Shown here piece by piece: positions 61,755-64,000 of a stretch of 64,000 nt of DNA. The position numbers and the translations under genes are program-made. Under the pieces are notes generated by a model, which was not told the origin of the DNA, ran no database searches, and was given only the letters and a program-made list of their open reading frames with translations. Location: NCBI GenBank assembly GCA_002869145.1, contig PKTM01000029.1:62001-126000 (forward strand). The letters are read 5' to 3'. The stretch is from Denitrovibrio sp. GTDB lineage: Bacteria; Chrysiogenota; Deferribacteres; Deferribacterales; Geovibrionaceae. Each line of letters starts with the position of its first letter. The first letter of the stretch is position 1.

Positions 61755-63197
61755 CTACCTCCTGCTTCTTTTACGTTGAGATTTAGTAGAGATGTTGAGT
61801 TCATCTCTGTACTTTGCAACGGTTCTCCGGGCTATCTTTATACCCTGACCGTTCAAAAGTTCAACAATTTTCTGATCACTGTATGGTTTTTCGGGATTTT
61901 CTGCATCCACAATGGACTTTATCATGCTTTTAACTTTCTGAGTGGACATGTCACCATCATCTGTATCCAGTCCTTTAACAAAAAAAGATTTAAGCTCGAA
62001 AAGCCCCTGCTCAGTCATAGCATATTTTCCTGCGGTTACCCTGCTGACAGTCGATTCGTGCAGTCCGGTCTCTTCTGCTATGTCTTTCAGTTTAAGTGGT
62101 TTCAGATAGTTCACCCCCCCTTTAAGGAAATCAGATTGAACTTCTGTAAGTACCTTTACTACTTTATATATTGCTTTCTGGCGTTTGTTAAGACTTTTAA
62201 TCAGCCAAATAGCATTTTTAACTTTTTCTTCTATATATTCTTTAGTTATATCGTCCAGCTCCTTATTTCTCAGCAAGCTCATATAATAACTGTTCATTCT
62301 GAGAGTCTGCATGCCGTCCTCATTAAGAATAATATCATACCCTTCGTCTTTTTTTACAATGTAAACATCGGGTGTTACGGAATGATTTGAGTCTTTAAGG
62401 TAAGAAAGTCCCGGTTTAGGGTCGGTTTTGCGGATGAGAAGCATCATATAGTCAAAAGTGTCGTCCTCTATACAGAGGCTGCTCTTTATCTCGTCGTACT
62501 TGAATGCTATTAGTTCTTTTTCATGGTTTTCAAGCAATTCTGCTATGAAGTCTATATAAACCTGATCCACTTCAAAAGCTGAAAGCTGAATTGAGATGCA
62601 CTCTCTGAGTGTTCTAGCACCTATCACTGCCGGATCAAATGACTGAACAAGCATGAGTGCTTCTTCAACCCTCTCTTCATTTACACCTGTTTCCTGGGTG
62701 ACCTCAGAAAAAGGCATATCAAAATAACCTTCATCATTCAAACTGCCGATAATGTATTCTCCGGCTTTGTATATGTCCGGCTCACAGCCGATAGTTTTGA
62801 GCTGATACATCAGATGGGAAAAAAGATTATCAGTTCCGCTAACAAATTTTTCAAGATCATACCCTTCGTCATCCGATGGGTTGTATGCTATCTCTCCTGA
62901 GTCCCTATACAGCTCTTCCCAGTCGATCTTTTCCAGGTCTTCACTGAGAACATCGTCTTTAGCATCTTTCTCTTCTGCTTTTTCGGTAAGCTCTTTCTCT
63001 TCTTTCTCTTTGTCCTCATCTGGTTCCTGTTCTGTCTCTTCCAGCACAGGGTTTTCCGCCAGAAAAGTGTTAAGCTCCTGCAAGAGCTCTGTGAGTGGCA
63101 TTTGCAGGATAGACAAAGACTGCTTCATCTGAGGAGTGATGTGCAGTTTCTGTGACAATTTCCCGCTGATTTCAAGGTTAAGTCTGCCGCCTTTCAC
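61755..63197 (-). CDS. rpoN: RNA polymerase sigma-54 factor
   Basis: 480 residues. Region I is glutamine- and leucine-rich (PQMKQSLSILQMPLTELLQEL), an acidic linker follows, then the core-binding and DNA-binding domains. The RpoN box reads ARRTVAKYRDELNI near the end. Sigma-54 needs an AAA+ activator such as the NtrX-like protein at 97-1452. The start is GTG at 63197, overlapping the lptB stop. Confidence 0.96.
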   Translation of the reverse strand: MKGGRLNLEISGKLSQKLHITPQMKQSLSILQMPLTELLQELNTFLAENPVLEETEQEPDEDKEKEEKELTEKAEEKDAKDDVLSEDLEKIDWEELYRDSGEIAYNPSDDEGYDLEKFVSGTDNLFSHLMYQLKTIGCEPDIYKAGEYIIGSLNDEGYFDMPFSEVTQETGVNEERVEEALMLVQSFDPAVIGARTLRECISIQLSAFEVDQVYIDFIAELLENHEKELIAFKYDEIKSSLCIEDDTFDYMMLLIRKTDPKPGLSYLKDSNHSVTPDVYIVKKDEGYDIILNEDGMQTLRMNSYYMSLLRNKELDDITKEYIEEKVKNAIWLIKSLNKRQKAIYKVVKVLTEVQSDFLKGGVNYLKPLKLKDIAEETGLHESTVSRVTAGKYAMTEQGLFELKSFFVKGLDTDDGDMSTQKVKSMIKSIVDAENPEKPYSDQKIVELLNGQGIKIARRTVAKYRDELNISTKSQRKRSRR

Positions 63198-63913
63198 AGT
63201 GCAAAGTCCTTACCCAGATACCTCTCTTTTACTCGCTGGTCGGCAACTATATCTGAAGGGTTCCCTTCAGTCAGAACGCTGCCGTCAGCAATGATATAGG
63301 CTCTGTCGGTTATTTTAAGTGTTTCCCGTACATTATGATCAGTTATCAAAACGCCGATCCCCATCTCTTTAAGAGAAAAGATCATATTCTGTATGTCATT
63401 AACAGATATGGGGTCTATACCAGAGAATGGTTCATCAAGAAGAATAACTTCCGGTTCTGTGGACATACACCGGGCTATCTCAACCCTGCGCCTTTCTCCA
63501 CCGGAAAGTGAATACCCTAAGGAGCTTACAACTTTCTGAAGCCCAAAACCCTCTATAAGCCTTTCCGTGCGCTCTTGTATGAGGCTTTTGTCGGTGTATT
63601 TAATCTCCAGTGCGGAATATATATTGTCATAAACGGACATTTTTCTAAAAACAGATGGTTCCTGAGGCAGATAACATATACCTCCAAGGCTCCTTTTGTG
63701 CATAGAGCTTGAAGTTATGTTCTCTCCATTAAGAAAAACTGATCCACCGTCAGGTCTCACAAGCCCTACAACCATATAAAATGTAGTTGTTTTACCAGCC
63801 CCGTTAGGACCAAGCAGTCCAACAATTTCGCCTTTTTCAACCCCAATACTGACATTTTGAACAACTCTTCTTTTTTTATAAATTTTGACCAGATTTTCCG
63901 CTTTTAGTGCCAA
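63194..63913 (-). CDS. lptB: LPS export ABC transporter ATP-binding protein LptB
   Basis: 239 residues. Walker A GLLGPNGAGKTTTFY near 32-46, signature YSLSGGERRRVEIAR, Walker B VILLDEPFSGID and the H-loop TDHNVRET are all present. It energises lipopolysaccharide transport to the outer membrane, indicating a diderm cell. The start is TTG at 63913 with GGAG nine bases upstream. The lptB-rpoN-hpf-ptsN order is widely conserved. Confidence 0.95.
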   Translation of the reverse strand: MALKAENLVKIYKKRRVVQNVSIGVEKGEIVGLLGPNGAGKTTTFYMVVGLVRPDGGSVFLNGENITSSSMHKRSLGGICYLPQEPSVFRKMSVYDNIYSALEIKYTDKSLIQERTERLIEGFGLQKVVSSLGYSLSGGERRRVEIARCMSTEPEVILLDEPFSGIDPISVNDIQNMIFSLKEMGIGVLITDHNVRETLKITDRAYIIADGSVLTEGNPSDIVADQRVKERYLGKDFAL

Positions 63914-63916
63914 TTC

Positions 63917-64000
63917 TTAGTTCTCCTTATTAGGAGCAATGATAATTTTAACTCGTTTGTCATCATCGCCTTTATCAACAAAAAGCATATCTGACTCGTT
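63917..64000 (-). CDS. lptA: C-terminal end of a probable LptA (partial)
   Basis: The minus-strand frame ending in TAA at 63917-63919 shows 27 residues reaching the right edge (ESDMLFVDKGDDDK then RVKIIIAPNKEN). The position directly upstream of lptB and the beta-strand-like ending with KIIIAPNK fit the periplasmic LPS-transport protein LptA. The fragment is too short for proof; the name rests mainly on the conserved lptA-lptB order. Confidence 0.5.
   Translation of the reverse strand, partial: NESDMLFVDKGDDDKRVKIIIAPNKEN

Noticed and set aside
50-63990. Sigma-54 promoters (TGGC-N8-TTGC) for NtrX/RpoN targets
   Set aside because: I scanned the intergenic regions by eye on both strands and found no convincing match; a position-weight scan would be needed to exclude weak ones.

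Overview
The window is a dense bacterial chromosome segment, moderately AT-rich, with almost all genes on the minus strand in long, tightly overlapping operons. Gene content and order suggest a Gram-negative anaerobe of the Deferribacteres (Denitrovibrio/Geovibrio/Mucispirillum-like). The pointers are NtrY/NtrX, sigma-54, LptB, an RND/TolC pump, indolepyruvate:ferredoxin oxidoreductase, and a PTS/HprK/RapZ block beside rpoN. The lineage is inferred from gene content, not from a database match.

Layout from left to right. (1) 1-9329, minus: a two-component pair (ntrY, ntrX), an acidic TPR protein, queD, an rluB-type pseudouridine synthase, scpA/scpB, trpS and an M50 membrane protease. (2) 9484-10773, plus: an unrecognised 429-residue protein. 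(3) 10815-15719, minus: pgeF-yggS-yggT-K+ channel-PIN/TRAM-ispD behind a good sigma-70-type promoter. (4) 15832-21729, minus: M16 peptidase, dut, alpha-glucan phosphorylase, macro-domain protein and MFS transporter, with a promoter at 21818-21846. (5) 21888-31497, minus: the classic rimP-nusA-ylxR-infB-ylxP-rbfA-truB-rpsO-pnp information-processing operon, closed by a terminator, with a second intrinsic terminator in the rimP-nusA gap. (6) 31494-36643, minus: two PHP-domain proteins, iorA/iorB, a membrane-anchored protein and a LOG-family protein. (7) 36964-42853, plus: marR plus a complete tripartite RND efflux pump, closed by a bidirectional terminator. (8) 42894-54570, minus: pilT, aroE, DUF502, an HD/OB nuclease, tldD, nusB, ribH/ribBA/ribE/ribD, plsY, a DUF362 ferredoxin-like protein and pgsA. 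(9) 54644-64000, minus: lptA(partial)-lptB-rpoN-hpf-ptsN-hprK-rapZ-mannose-type PTS IIA/IIB/IIC/IID-ptsH-ptsI.

The most striking observation is that five otherwise intact, family-conserved genes each carry exactly one in-frame stop codon. They are alpha-glucan phosphorylase (TAA, 19360-19362), nusA (TAA, 30009-30011), rimP (TAG, 31117-31119), a PHP-domain gene (TAG, 31647-31649) and the PTS EIIA (TAA, 58649-58651). In each case the same frame continues beyond the stop into the rest of the recognisable protein. In two cases it ends in an ATGA overlap with the next gene. Every stop is one G-to-T change from a glutamate codon. nusA is essential in most bacteria studied, so these are either sequence errors or alterations, or they are read through. 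The reading frames are annotated here as interrupted genes.

There are no rRNA or tRNA genes, CRISPR arrays, insertion sequences or prophage genes that I can see. The only gene-free stretch over 300 bases is 36644-36963, the divergent marR regulatory region.
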